Part shown: positions 47,668-57,332 of the stretch, one piece after another
Position numbering within the stretch: position 1 is the first letter of the stretch
Layout: every line of letters starts with the position of its first letter
Assembly (NCBI RefSeq): GCF_014645355.1
Contig: NZ_BMLS01000001.1
Span: 372,001 to 436,000, forward strand
Source of the DNA: Bowmanella pacifica
GTDB taxonomy: Bacteria; Pseudomonadota; Gammaproteobacteria; Enterobacterales; Alteromonadaceae
Direction of reading: 5' to 3'
Length of the DNA stretch: 64,000 nt
The notes under the pieces: generated by a model
What the model was told of the DNA's origin: nothing
The model's input: only the letters and a program-made list of their open reading frames with translations
Databases searched by the model: none
Position numbers and translations under genes: made by a program

Positions 47668-50592
47668 ATGTATTTACGCTCGCTTCTGACACTGTTGGTT
47701 ATGCTAACAGCGTTGAGTGCGACACCACCTATCAGTGCCGAGCCGCTACGAGATTATTTCGCCGAAGCCTGGACGACACAGGATGGCCTGCCGCATAACA
47801 GTGTCAACAGCATTGTACAGAGCCCCGATGGCTATCTTTGGTTTGCAACCTGGGAAGGCGTGGTTCGCTACAATGGCCGGCAGTTCAAACATTTCGGTTG
47901 GGGTAAAGACACCCACCTGAGAGACTCGGGAATTCGTACGCTCGCCATCACGCCCCAAGGAGATCTGCTGGTTGCAGGCTCCCGTGGCAGTTTTGCCCGC
48001 TACAGCGAACAGCGCTGGCATGCCATGCCACAGTTAGACGCCAGAATTAACCAGGTACTCTCAGATCATCAGCAACGCCTGTGGATTGCCACGAATAACC
48101 AAGGGCTTTTTGTACAAAAACCAGATGGGCAAATCGCGCACTTTAATCTGCAACATGGCCTCCCATCACTGAGTGTTAAAGCCCTTTTTGAAGATAATAA
48201 GAACCAGTTATGGTTAGGCACCACTGGCGGTCTGGCGTATTTTGACGGGCAAAGTTTTCACATCCAGCAAGATATTCCCAATGCGCCGGTTGTCAGTCTG
48301 GCGCAAGACCGCCAAGGACGTCTGTTAGTTGCTTCAGAGCGGGGTATATACCGACAATCAGAACAGGGCTTTACGCTCTTAGACTCATCGATACCGTCCC
48401 ACGGCGTCAGTCAAATCCTGGTAGACAATCATGACGCCATCTGGATTGGCACCATAAACCACGGTCTGTACAGGTTGCATCAGGGGCGCCTTGACCATAA
48501 AGGCATATATGACGGATTGCCAGACAGCCGCATCAAAGCGCTTTATCAAGATCGTGAAGGCAGCATATGGATTGGCACCAACGGTGGTCTGGTCAGACTG
48601 AGAAAAGCGAATTTCACCACTATTAGTAGTCGAAGCGGTTTAGTTGGTGACTATGTACGTACTGTGCTTTCCACCAGCGACGGGGCTTTACTGGTGGGTA
48701 CCAGTAACGGGCTGTCACGCATTGTTCATGGTGAGGTCAGTACCCTGCCTCTACCATTACCCAGTGGCGATGTGCCCTCTATTCTCAGTCTGGCAGAAAC
48801 CGCCTCTGATTACCTGCTCGGCACCTATAGCCATGGTTTGTTAATACTGAATAAAGTCACCGGCCAAGTAACGCAGTTTGGTACGGAACAGGGATTAGCA
48901 GCTAACCATGTGCGCTCCTTATTCGTTGCCTCGGATGGCACAATATGGATAGGTACCACTCGAGGACTGAACCGACTGTCCAAGGGGCAACTAACTCACT
49001 TTGACAAACAAAATGGCCTAAGCGATGAATATATTATGGCCATCAGCGAAGACCCCTATGGTGGCATCTGGCTTGGTACCGAAATGAGCGCCCAGGTCAT
49101 TCATGGAGATCAGGTCACCAACCTTGATATTACCCAACATAGCGAAGCACGCTCTGTCTATGGTTTCTACCCAGACCAAAGTGGCCGTTACCTGTGGTTA
49201 GCCACCGACAGAGGTTTGATCCGTTATCGTTATGAAGACGGCAAAACTCACCTGATAGGCCGTCAGCAAGGCTTACCCATTGATAAATTCTGGCAAGTTC
49301 TGGAGGACGACGAAGCAGCCCTTTGGCTAACCTCCAACCTGGGTATGATAAGAATCCCGTTGGAAGCGGCCAACCAAGTGGCAGACGGACAGCTGGAAAA
49401 AGTCGAGTATCGGGTATTTGCAGATGGCGATGGTATGCTGAGTTTTCAGGCCAACGGCACATCCAGCCCGGCTATCGCCAAAGACGCGAAGGGGGACATT
49501 TGGGTTGCCACGGCCAAAGGCGTGGTAAAAACCAGCCCCTCAGATATCCGCCGCTTAAACCCATCCAGTTTGCCGATGCAATTGGAGGCAGTGGAGATTG
49601 ATGGCGTAGATATGACTATGAATCTGCCGTCTGAGTTACCCGCTCATACCAACAGAATTCGCTTCGAGTTTGTGGCCTTGGGCTACATCATGCCACAAAC
49701 CATCCAGTACAAAACTCGCTTGCAGGGCTTTGATAAAACCTGGGTGGAGCGAAACACCAGCAATATTGCTGAATATACCAACCTTCCGCCGGGAGATTAT
49801 ATCTTTGAAGTCGAAGCAGCCTACCCCACCTCAGAAAGAGGCAAAGGGTTAGGTAAACTGCGTAAACCCTTCAGTATTGCGCCGGCGTTTTGGCAACGCA
49901 AAGAAGTCATAGTGGCAGCGCTAGTCTTAGTCGTCGCCCTGTTATTTATTGTTGTCAGCGCCAGGGAGCATATCCTCAGACACCAATCAGAACAGCTTAA
50001 GAGACGGGTTAATGAACAAACCCAGGCACTTCAGGAACAAGCGCAGCGATTTGAAAGACTGGCGCTACAGGATCAATTGACCGGCCTTGAAAACCGGCGC
50101 TCATTTGACAGCTTCCTGAAGAATCTTGGTAAGCAAACACATCGTAATGTGCTTGCCTACGTTGCCATCTTGGATATCGACCACTTTAAACGTATTAATG
50201 ACACCTGGTCACATGACACAGGGGATCAGGTGATAAGAGAGGTGGGCCGCATCATCACCCATAACACCCGTCCGGGCGATCACGCCGCTCGCTGGGGAGG
50301 CGAAGAGTTTTCCTTAATCATTAAAGATGTGGATGAGTCCACCGCCGTGAATATTTGTGAGCGTATTCGCCAGCAAGTAGAAATGGCCGACTTCAGTCAT
50401 ATCGCCTCAGGCCTGCAAGTCACTATCAGTGCGGGCTTAAAACGCTGCGATGAGTCTGGCAATCATCACCGCACCTTAGTGCTGGCCGACCAGGCTCTTT
50501 ATCATGCCAAGGAGAATGGTCGAAATCAGGTACAGCTATGGCAGGCCGACTTACCGGCCCGCAACAGCCACAGAACCAACCTGGATACTTAA
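47668..50592 (+). CDS. Two-component-propeller diguanylate cyclase
   Basis: A 974-residue hybrid sensor. A signal peptide is followed by a large periplasmic beta-propeller region of regulator-propeller repeats (for example DGYLWFATWEGVVRYNG and IWIGTNGGLVRL), a Y_Y_Y domain (YIFEVEAAYP), one membrane helix (about 747-767) and a short coiled coil. A GGDEF domain completes it: DIDHFKRIND, RWGGEEFS (GGEEF at 877-881) and, 5 residues before it, RPGD, the inhibitory I-site. It should synthesise c-di-GMP on ligand sensing and be feedback-inhibited. The ATG at 47668 has AAGGAG 8 bp upstream. It abuts the convergent serine hydrolase gene. Confidence 0.92.
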   Translation: MYLRSLLTLLVMLTALSATPPISAEPLRDYFAEAWTTQDGLPHNSVNSIVQSPDGYLWFATWEGVVRYNGRQFKHFGWGKDTHLRDSGIRTLAITPQGDLLVAGSRGSFARYSEQRWHAMPQLDARINQVLSDHQQRLWIATNNQGLFVQKPDGQIAHFNLQHGLPSLSVKALFEDNKNQLWLGTTGGLAYFDGQSFHIQQDIPNAPVVSLAQDRQGRLLVASERGIYRQSEQGFTLLDSSIPSHGVSQILVDNHDAIWIGTINHGLYRLHQGRLDHKGIYDGLPDSRIKALYQDREGSIWIGTNGGLVRLRKANFTTISSRSGLVGDYVRTVLSTSDGALLVGTSNGLSRIVHGEVSTLPLPLPSGDVPSILSLAETASDYLLGTYSHGLLILNKVTGQVTQFGTEQGLAANHVRSLFVASDGTIWIGTTRGLNRLSKGQLTHFDKQNGLSDEYIMAISEDPYGGIWLGTEMSAQVIHGDQVTNLDITQHSEARSVYGFYPDQSGRYLWLATDRGLIRYRYEDGKTHLIGRQQGLPIDKFWQVLEDDEAALWLTSNLGMIRIPLEAANQVADGQLEKVEYRVFADGDGMLSFQANGTSSPAIAKDAKGDIWVATAKGVVKTSPSDIRRLNPSSLPMQLEAVEIDGVDMTMNLPSELPAHTNRIRFEFVALGYIMPQTIQYKTRLQGFDKTWVERNTSNIAEYTNLPPGDYIFEVEAAYPTSERGKGLGKLRKPFSIAPAFWQRKEVIVAALVLVVALLFIVVSAREHILRHQSEQLKRRVNEQTQALQEQAQRFERLALQDQLTGLENRRSFDSFLKNLGKQTHRNVLAYVAILDIDHFKRINDTWSHDTGDQVIREVGRIITHNTRPGDHAARWGGEEFSLIIKDVDESTAVNICERIRQQVEMADFSHIASGLQVTISAGLKRCDESGNHHRTLVLADQALYHAKENGRNQVQLWQADLPARNSHRTNLDT

Positions 50593-51932
50593 CCTTCAGT
50601 GGACAGCAACTGCAGGATATTCTGTCCAACAGGATATTCCTGCTTGCTCCAGCCCAAACGCACAAACACCAAGTTCCACGACGGGATAATCATCACAACC
50701 TGCTTTCGATTCCCCAACATCGCATAAGCATCGGCCGGCAGCTCAGGCCAGCGTCTGGCCGATATCTCGGTCTGTGCGCCACTGTTCAACCAAAATTGGT
50801 AGCCATACCTGTCATCATTTTCGCTCTGATTCGGTTTTAGCGCCCGTGCCACCCAATCAGCGGGAAGAATAACGTCATCTTGCCAGACCCCACCATTTAG
50901 CATTAGCGCCCCCAAACCGGCCCAATCCCGGCCGGTAGCGTAAATGTAAGAACTCCCCACCATAACGCCACTGGGATCAGGCTCTATCAGTAAATGCGTT
51001 AGTCCCAGCGGTGCAGCCAGTTGCTGATAAAGTAAGTCTTGCAACCCTTGCTCACTGCCAAGCTGGTTTCGCATATAACGCATAAGCAAGTTAGTGGTAC
51101 CGGACGAATAGGCAAAAAATTCACCGGGGCTTCTCGTCGCCGGGCTCTTTAGCGGCAACGCGGCGGCGGCATGCGCTGCAAACAACATTTTGGTGGCATC
51201 AGTACCTGGGGCATAAGTTTCGTCAAAGCCTAAACCACTGGTCATCTGTAACATATGCTCCAGGGTGATATCCGCCCGTGGGTCAAACTGCCATTCAGCA
51301 AAGAGCGGCTCCTGCGCAGTTGCCCGTTCCCCCAGTGCTTGCATCCTGCCCACTAACATGGCTGTGACACTTTTACCCATCGACCATCCCAGCAAAGGCG
51401 TGGTGGCTGATATACCCGGCCCATAAGCTTCCGCTACTATCTGCCCGTCTTTGACCAGCAACAAAGCCCGGGTGTCCAGACCATTTTGGTTATCCTGCTG
51501 CAATATAGCCTGCAGGCTTTTTTGCCAGTCTGGTTGAATATCCAGCATCAGGGCTTTGTTCTCGTCAGGCACATAGCTTTGCGCCCCTTTGAGAGTGTCT
51601 AAATCTTGCCTATCATCAATATCAAGGGTGCAACCCAACCCTGGACGATAATGGGCGCTGGCACGACCTATTCCCAATAACTCCGCCCGAACGCCATCCT
51701 CTGTATAACTTAAGGTCAGCAGGCTGTTAACCGGCGAATATGAGGCCAGATCGGCAAGCACGCGCTCGTCATCAAAGTCACTGATAAAGTGCGCGGAGCA
51801 GCCAAGTTTGGCGCCCATGGCGGCCGCCACGTCGAAAGCAGCAGGCAACCGCCATAATCCAAACCCCAACCAGCCAGGCGAACTCACGAACACAACGGCC
51901 AGCAAAATCACCGCCACAACAACTTTTTTCAT
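50589..51932 (-). CDS. Exported beta-lactamase-fold serine hydrolase
   Basis: A 447-residue class C beta-lactamase/penicillin-binding-like hydrolase. The N-terminal hydrophobic helix (VVVAVILLAVVFV) is a signal or anchor. The active-site SxxK motif is SMGK (184-187). The second motif reads YSS (275-277) rather than the usual YxN. No clear KTG-like third motif was identified. Such proteins include esterases and peptidases; antibiotic resistance is not implied. The stop codon overlaps the cyclase stop by 4 bp. It has no co-oriented close partner. Confidence 0.82.
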   Translation of the reverse strand: MKKVVVAVILLAVVFVSSPGWLGFGLWRLPAAFDVAAAMGAKLGCSAHFISDFDDERVLADLASYSPVNSLLTLSYTEDGVRAELLGIGRASAHYRPGLGCTLDIDDRQDLDTLKGAQSYVPDENKALMLDIQPDWQKSLQAILQQDNQNGLDTRALLLVKDGQIVAEAYGPGISATTPLLGWSMGKSVTAMLVGRMQALGERATAQEPLFAEWQFDPRADITLEHMLQMTSGLGFDETYAPGTDATKMLFAAHAAAALPLKSPATRSPGEFFAYSSGTTNLLMRYMRNQLGSEQGLQDLLYQQLAAPLGLTHLLIEPDPSGVMVGSSYIYATGRDWAGLGALMLNGGVWQDDVILPADWVARALKPNQSENDDRYGYQFWLNSGAQTEISARRWPELPADAYAMLGNRKQVVMIIPSWNLVFVRLGWSKQEYPVGQNILQLLSTEG

Positions 51933-52064
51933 CGGCCTTCCCGCTTTTTTTGTCCATCCTGTCGATGCCTGCCAACCCAGTCAAGAATCATGTCTGGGTA
52001 TTTTTGCTGGCAATCAGAAAAGGCTTATTTGATACTGAACGTAATTCACGTATTGAGTACGCCA

Positions 52065-52433
52065 ATGACCGGACCATTCCAATTTACCTGCCACTATGAT
52101 CCGGCTGTCTCTGTTATCAGGCTGATGGCAAAAGGCGCAGCCCTCCCAGACGATATCCATCAGATTTACCAACAGGCGCTGGTAACGGCAGAACAAAACC
52201 ACTGCAATAAGGTGTTGCTTGATGTAACTAACCTACACCTGAATTATGACAGCAGTCAGGTGATGCAGGTGTTTGAGAGCCTTGACCCTATAATCCGTCA
52301 GATGCAAATTGCCCGGCTAGTGCCTCTGTCTGAGTTTAAACATGATTTGATTGAAGAGTTTGCCGAAAAGCGGGGCTACGCTTTGAAAAACTTTTCGAAT
52401 CTAGAGCAGGCGCTGGCATGGTTGAACGCTTAG
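52065..52433 (+). CDS. Small SpoIIAA/STAS-like protein of unknown function
   Basis: A 122-residue cytoplasmic protein with a beta-rich start (QFTCHYDPAVSVIRLMAKG), a helix, then NKVLLDVTNLHLN and a final helix, a pattern of SpoIIAA-like domains that contact membranes or partners. No enzyme motif is seen. ATG at 52065 is chosen, with GAG in the ribosome-binding position; the frame is open upstream to 51990. The gene is 83 bp before cti. Confidence 0.55.
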   Translation: MTGPFQFTCHYDPAVSVIRLMAKGAALPDDIHQIYQQALVTAEQNHCNKVLLDVTNLHLNYDSSQVMQVFESLDPIIRQMQIARLVPLSEFKHDLIEEFAEKRGYALKNFSNLEQALAWLNA

Positions 52434-52515
52434 ATCGCGTTTATCCAAGGCAGAAAAGCTTGACCCGCCTTTACCCCACATGCTCAGAATGATTCCCTGC
52501 CAACGGAGAGATTAA

Positions 52516-54849
52516 ATGAAAGCACCTGTTCTGGCTGGTGTCCTGGTATTTTTGGGACTTACCGCTTGTAGTCAGGCCCCGGAGCCACAACCGCTTCCTT
52601 CCCCTACTCCCCAGCAGGTTTCTTTTACCCGTGATATTCAGCCCATTTTAAATAGCCGCTGTCTGGCCTGCCATGGCTGTTTCGACGCCCCTTGCCAACT
52701 TAAATTCGAGTCGGCCCAGGGGCTGCAACGCGGTAGCCATCCTCAGGAAGTCTATAACGGCACTCGCAGTGAGGCGCAAACCCCAACCCGGCTTGGGATT
52801 GATGCCCACACTGAACAGCAATGGCGGGAATTGGGCTTCCGCTCGGTGTTAAATCCGGACGAGTCTGGTCAGTCTTTGCTGTATAAAATGTTGCAACTTG
52901 GCAAGCAACATCCCTTCCCGCCAAACAGCAAGCTACCGGATCATATTGAACTGGGCATCACCCGACACAATCAATGCCCAACCAATGAACAGTTTGACAC
53001 TTATGCCAAGCAACACCCACTTGAAGGCATGCCTTTGGGCGTAGCGGCGCTGAGCGATCAAGAGTATGCCAAGCTGGCCGCCTGGTTGGAGCAGGGTGCC
53101 CCTTTTGACAAGCAGCCAGCCCCCATAAGTCAGGCTGACCAAAAGCATATTCAGCAATGGGAGCGCTACCTTAATCAAACCAGTCCAGAACAACAGTTGG
53201 TAGCGCGCTGGGTTTATGAACACCTCTTTCTGGCCCATTTGTATTTTTCCGACCAAGGGCAGCAAACCCGCTATTTCAGCTTAATGCGCTCCAGCACTCC
53301 GCCTGGACAGCCACTGAAGCCTATCGCCACGGCCCAACCCAACGGACCTTATGACGGACCGGTTTACTATCGTTTGCAAGCCATCAATGACACCCTTGTA
53401 CATAAACGCCATATTGCGCTGCTGTTGGATGATGCCAAGCGCGAGCGCATTGACACGCTGTTTTTTGCCACTGACTGGCAGGTCGAACAATTACCAGGTT
53501 ACGCCTATCATGACAGGGCCAATCCTTTTACCACCTTTGCGGCAATACCCGCCCGGGCCCGCTATCAATTTATGCTGGACAATGCCGAGTATTTTATTCG
53601 CACCTTTATCCGCGGTCCGGTTTGTCGCGGTCAAATAGCCACGGACGTCATCCGGGATCATTTCTGGACCCTGTTCCAAACCCCCGATCAGGACTTGTTT
53701 ATCACCCATCCTGACTATGCCCAAAAAGTCTCCCCCCTGCTGGGTATGCCAGGGCAGGATGACGACATACTGGATGCCGGTAGCAACTGGTTTACCTATC
53801 GAGATAAGCGCAACCAATACGCCCAACTGCGTACCGAAGCCTATCGGCGATATCACCCACAAGGAGCGGCCCTGAGCGATATCTGGAATGGTGAAGGGCA
53901 GAATACCAACGCCCTGCTGACGGTGTTTCGTCATCACGACAGCGCCTCGGTGCAACGAGGTTTGATTGGCCAACCACCGCAGACCATCTGGTGGATGGAC
54001 TTCCCCATACTTGAACGCACTTACTATGAGTTGGTGGTGAATTTTGATGTGTTCGGCAACCTCGCCCACCAGCTGCAAACGCGTTTGTACTTTGATTTAA
54101 TTCGCAACGGCTCAGAACAAAATCTGTTACGTCTGTTGCCGGCAGAGCATCGTCAGACGTACTTAGAGGAGTGGTACCAGGGTACGGGCTTAATTAAACG
54201 CAAATTCAGTTATGCGCCGGTCGACATCCAAAGCCCAGTGGCCGAGTCCTATCAAACCGCGCAGCCTTATCAGGAACTAACACAAAAGCTACTCAGCGAA
54301 TTCTCTGCCATCAATGCCTTCGCTGAAGATCCACTAAACCGCTGCCAACAAGATTCTTGCGCAAGAACACAAGAGGACGACTGGATACAGCAAAGTGATA
54401 AACAGCTTACCGAGCTGAGCCAGTGGCAAGTAAAAAATACCCCCGCTATGCACTGGTTACCTGAAGTCACCTTGCTGCGAGTGCATAAGGATACAGAAGA
54501 TACGCTCTATACCCTTTTGCGTAACCGAGCCCACTCCAACGTGGCCTTTATGCTCGGTGAGTCGCTTCGTCATCAGGAGGAGCGTGACAGCCTGACAATT
54601 TATCCCGGCCTGATTGGCAGTTATCCCAACTTTATCTTTGATTTGCCGGCCCAGAGCCTGCCATTGTGGCTGGAAGCCATGAAGGGCGTAAAAACCGAGA
54701 AGGACTTTGAGCAGGTTGTGCAGACATTTGGTATCAGACGCACGCATCCAAGATTCTGGCAGGTGCTGGAAGCCATTCAAGCATGGCACCGGCAGCAACA
54801 GCCACTGGAAGCAGGGGTATTAGATATTAATAGGTATAAGAACTTGTAA
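52516..54849 (+). CDS. cti: Fatty acid cis/trans isomerase
   Basis: A 777-residue periplasmic CTI, which turns cis- into trans-unsaturated fatty acids in membrane lipids to stiffen the membrane under solvent or heat stress. The single c-type haem motif CLACH is at 49-53. The preceding LTAC (Cys18) could make it a lipoprotein. FTRDIQPILNSRCLACHGC is the CTI hallmark. The ATG follows GGAGAG. Its reaction needs no cofactor besides haem. A weak terminator follows. Neighbours offer no functional link. Confidence 0.93.
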   Translation: MKAPVLAGVLVFLGLTACSQAPEPQPLPSPTPQQVSFTRDIQPILNSRCLACHGCFDAPCQLKFESAQGLQRGSHPQEVYNGTRSEAQTPTRLGIDAHTEQQWRELGFRSVLNPDESGQSLLYKMLQLGKQHPFPPNSKLPDHIELGITRHNQCPTNEQFDTYAKQHPLEGMPLGVAALSDQEYAKLAAWLEQGAPFDKQPAPISQADQKHIQQWERYLNQTSPEQQLVARWVYEHLFLAHLYFSDQGQQTRYFSLMRSSTPPGQPLKPIATAQPNGPYDGPVYYRLQAINDTLVHKRHIALLLDDAKRERIDTLFFATDWQVEQLPGYAYHDRANPFTTFAAIPARARYQFMLDNAEYFIRTFIRGPVCRGQIATDVIRDHFWTLFQTPDQDLFITHPDYAQKVSPLLGMPGQDDDILDAGSNWFTYRDKRNQYAQLRTEAYRRYHPQGAALSDIWNGEGQNTNALLTVFRHHDSASVQRGLIGQPPQTIWWMDFPILERTYYELVVNFDVFGNLAHQLQTRLYFDLIRNGSEQNLLRLLPAEHRQTYLEEWYQGTGLIKRKFSYAPVDIQSPVAESYQTAQPYQELTQKLLSEFSAINAFAEDPLNRCQQDSCARTQEDDWIQQSDKQLTELSQWQVKNTPAMHWLPEVTLLRVHKDTEDTLYTLLRNRAHSNVAFMLGESLRHQEERDSLTIYPGLIGSYPNFIFDLPAQSLPLWLEAMKGVKTEKDFEQVVQTFGIRRTHPRFWQVLEAIQAWHRQQQPLEAGVLDINRYKNL

Positions 54850-54870
54850 ACCGCAGCCAGGCTGCGGTTT
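54848..54870. terminator. Stem-loop after cti
   Basis: AAACCGCAGC and GCTGCGGTTT arms around a 3-base loop, overlapping the cti stop codon. Poor T-run on either side; it may serve both convergent genes. Confidence 0.6.
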
Positions 54871-54885
54871 ACCTTGCTCACAAAT

Positions 54886-55098
54886 TCAATAACTACGCAG
54901 TAAAAATACAATACCCACAACGCAACCAAGCAGGATCAGCGCCCAGCCGGCAGAGAGTAAAAAATAGGGTTCAACATCATAGGGAACAGGAACAACGTCC
55001 ATTTCACTGCCCCATACTTCCAATGTGATTAGACAGCTACTACCGAGCAACAAGAACAGAGCACAAAGCCCGGGAAAAGAAAAAACATTTCGTACCAC
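54886..55098 (-). CDS. Small two-TM membrane protein, GTG start
   Basis: A 70-residue protein of unknown function. Two hydrophobic helices (FPGLCALFLLLGSSCLITL and LSAGWALILLGCVVGIVFLL) flank a short acidic loop (VWGSEMDVVPVPYDVEPY). The start is a GTG at 55098, 6 bp after a perfect AAGGAGG, which strongly supports translation; an upstream TTG at 55125 would bury that site. It is co-oriented 56 bp after the MocR gene, and so could be its downstream partner. Confidence 0.6.
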   Translation of the reverse strand: MVRNVFSFPGLCALFLLLGSSCLITLEVWGSEMDVVPVPYDVEPYFLLSAGWALILLGCVVGIVFLLRSY

Positions 55099-55154
55099 AA
55101 CCACCTCCTTGCTTATTACGAACAACGTTCACGGGGCTCTCCTTCCCCGCAGCC

Positions 55155-56594
55155 CTACCTGGCTGGCGCAGATAATACCTCCTCCAGGCATTGTTTGAAA
55201 AGTCCCATAGCGCACCTCATTTGCAATTCATCGCGTTGTGAATAACCCAGTATAAATCCGCTCACCCTGTTTCCGGTGAAATAGTGTTCTGATAAGCAGT
55301 TGAGCCTAAGGCCCATCAATGCAGCCCGCCGCGCTACCAGGGTATCCCAGGCAAGTCCGCTGGTGTGTTCGCCCTGCCACGGCTCGCGCAGATAAGTCAC
55401 CAGATGCATGCCTCCTGCATTTTTCTCCCATTTCAACCAAACCGCCAGGTCATCCAGACCAGCCAACAAGGTATCGCGCTTAGCCAGATAAAAACGCCGC
55501 ATTCTGCGCAAATGGCTGGCAAAGCCTCCCGCTGCCATAAATTCAGCCAATGCCGGCTGCATGCCTAAGGCTGAAGATGAACCCAGAAAATACTGGCTGT
55601 CTTTCAGTCTCCCGATCTGCTCGGGTGGTGCGACAATAAAGCCTAAACGCAACCCCCGGAACAGCACCTTAGAAAAACTCCCCACAAAAAAAGTCCCCTG
55701 CTGTCTGTCCAGTTGCATCAAAGGCACATGGGTGCGGCCCTGGTAAACAAACTCACTGTCATAGTCATCTTCAATTAACCACAGTCGCTTTCCCTGCTCT
55801 CGCATGAACTGTTGTTGCTCAAGCCAGGTCTGACGACGCTGTGGACTCATCACTATACCAAGGGGATACTGTCGATTGGGGGTGATCACCGCCATACCAT
55901 GGCAGCTATCCGGTACTTGTGCGCCTTCGTCATCCAATGGCAAGGCATGCAGGGGTTTACCCAACAGCGTAAACAAAGACGCCATCTGCGCATAACAGGG
56001 GTTTTCCAGCCAAATGCCACTGCCAGGTTCAAGTAGTGCCTGCACTAAAATGGTCAGAGCATCCCGATTACCTGCCGTAATCAGTACCTGCTCGGCCTGA
56101 CAATCCAGGCCCCGCAAGTCCCGCAGATATTCAGCCACCCGCTGTTTAAGCAAGGGCCAGCCACTGGGGTATTCCCCCATCATTAAGTCAGCATCCGGCT
56201 TGAGCCAACTGCGACGCAAACAGGACGCCCACTGGCGGGCGGGAAAGTTTTCCACATTGGCCACAGATTCAAAACCTAACATGGGTTTTTCCTGCTTAGG
56301 AGCATCCAATACAGGCAGGGGCTGCAAATCAATCACCGGCAGATTATGCGCCACAAACACTCCACGTTTTGGAGCGCTGAACAAGAAACCCTCGGCAATC
56401 AGATTATCGTAAGCCTTCAAACTGCTGGTACGGGATATTCCCAGTGCCTGCGCCAACTCACGGGAAGAAGGCAAACGCTCGCCTTTTTGCAAACGACCGC
56501 TGTGAATCAAGCTGCGCAGGGCATCCTGAAGTTGCAGATAAATGGCTTGCCGGGCTTGATGATCCAGGCTGATGGACAGGGTAGCAGCTGACAT
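55155..56594 (-). CDS. MocR-family GntR/aminotransferase transcription regulator
   Basis: A 479-residue regulator: an N-terminal GntR winged helix (LPSSRELAQALGISRTSSLK) and a C-terminal type I aminotransferase-like domain that binds PLP. FVGSFSKVLFRGLRLG includes the PLP lysine. Proteins of this type often regulate vitamin B6 genes or a divergent enzyme gene, and here the divergent neighbour is a pyridoxamine-oxidase-like gene. Its ATG is 90 bp from that gene's start, with a candidate operator between. Related to PdxR but not clearly orthologous. Confidence 0.92.
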   Translation of the reverse strand: MSAATLSISLDHQARQAIYLQLQDALRSLIHSGRLQKGERLPSSRELAQALGISRTSSLKAYDNLIAEGFLFSAPKRGVFVAHNLPVIDLQPLPVLDAPKQEKPMLGFESVANVENFPARQWASCLRRSWLKPDADLMMGEYPSGWPLLKQRVAEYLRDLRGLDCQAEQVLITAGNRDALTILVQALLEPGSGIWLENPCYAQMASLFTLLGKPLHALPLDDEGAQVPDSCHGMAVITPNRQYPLGIVMSPQRRQTWLEQQQFMREQGKRLWLIEDDYDSEFVYQGRTHVPLMQLDRQQGTFFVGSFSKVLFRGLRLGFIVAPPEQIGRLKDSQYFLGSSSALGMQPALAEFMAAGGFASHLRRMRRFYLAKRDTLLAGLDDLAVWLKWEKNAGGMHLVTYLREPWQGEHTSGLAWDTLVARRAALMGLRLNCLSEHYFTGNRVSGFILGYSQRDELQMRCAMGLFKQCLEEVLSAPAR

Positions 56595-56617
56595 CTGGTA
56601 TCTATAAATTTTATCAA

Positions 56618-56642
56618 TCTGGATATTTTTAACACATCCAGA
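56618..56642. promoter_or_regulatory. Candidate MocR operator between divergent genes
   Basis: TCTGGAT (56618-56624) and ATCCAGA (56636-56642) form an inverted repeat with an 11-bp spacer. A third TCTGG copy at 56594 lies 24 bp away, in direct orientation to the first arm. Mixed direct and inverted repeats are common in MocR targets. It sits in the 90-bp gap between the divergent genes. Confidence 0.55.
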
Positions 56643-56684
56643 AAAGATAACCTAGCATCCTAACCGAACCAGCAGGACGCCAGA

Positions 56685-57332
56685 ATGCAAGCTCCCAGTC
56701 AGAGAACACAGGTAAAGCGTGGCCGTAAGCGGGCCGACTATGATCCACAATTGGTTAAGCAGATTATTGACCAGTCTTTACTCTGCCATGTGGCACAAAT
56801 CCACGATGGTTATCCTGTGGTCACCCCAACGTGTCACTGGCGCGACGGTGATATGTTGTACTGGCACGGCCATACCAGAGCCAGAAACCTGTACGCCAGT
56901 CAGGGCCAAAGTGTGTGTGTCAATATCAGTCAGTTGGATGATCTGGTCATGGCCAGAAGCGCTTTTCACCACTCGGTAAACTACCGCTCTGTTACCTTGT
57001 TTGGTGTACCACAGCTGATTGAGGATGAAAGCGAAAAACGTCGCCAGTTAGAATTATTTGTCGAGCGCTTATCTCCCGGCCGCTGGCAGCAGCTCAGACC
57101 AATTAACGAACAGGAAATGCTGCTCACCGCGGTGATTGCGATGCCAATTCACGAAGCGTCGGTTAAAGTGCGCGCCGCTCCTCCATCGGATGACGATGAG
57201 GATTATGGCTGGCCGGTATGGGCCGGGGTGATGCCCATTCAGCGTCAATGGGGCGACTTGCAACAAGACCCAAAACAAACCGAAGATAAGCGCTATCCTT
57301 TGCCGTCGAGCCCGGTTAACGGAGCCATATGA
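56685..57332 (+). CDS. Pyridoxamine 5'-phosphate oxidase-like flavin protein
   Basis: A 215-residue member of the PNPOx-like FMN-binding split-barrel family. Typical beta-barrel segments are LLCHVAQIHDGYPVVTPTCH, MLYWHGHTRARNL and FHHSVNYRSVTLFG. Most such proteins bind FMN or F420; the substrate is not known. It lies at the head of a three-gene set opposite the MocR regulator, with AGGA before its ATG. The stop overlaps the next gene's start (ATGA), so these are coupled. Confidence 0.85.
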   Translation: MQAPSQRTQVKRGRKRADYDPQLVKQIIDQSLLCHVAQIHDGYPVVTPTCHWRDGDMLYWHGHTRARNLYASQGQSVCVNISQLDDLVMARSAFHHSVNYRSVTLFGVPQLIEDESEKRRQLELFVERLSPGRWQQLRPINEQEMLLTAVIAMPIHEASVKVRAAPPSDDDEDYGWPVWAGVMPIQRQWGDLQQDPKQTEDKRYPLPSSPVNGAI

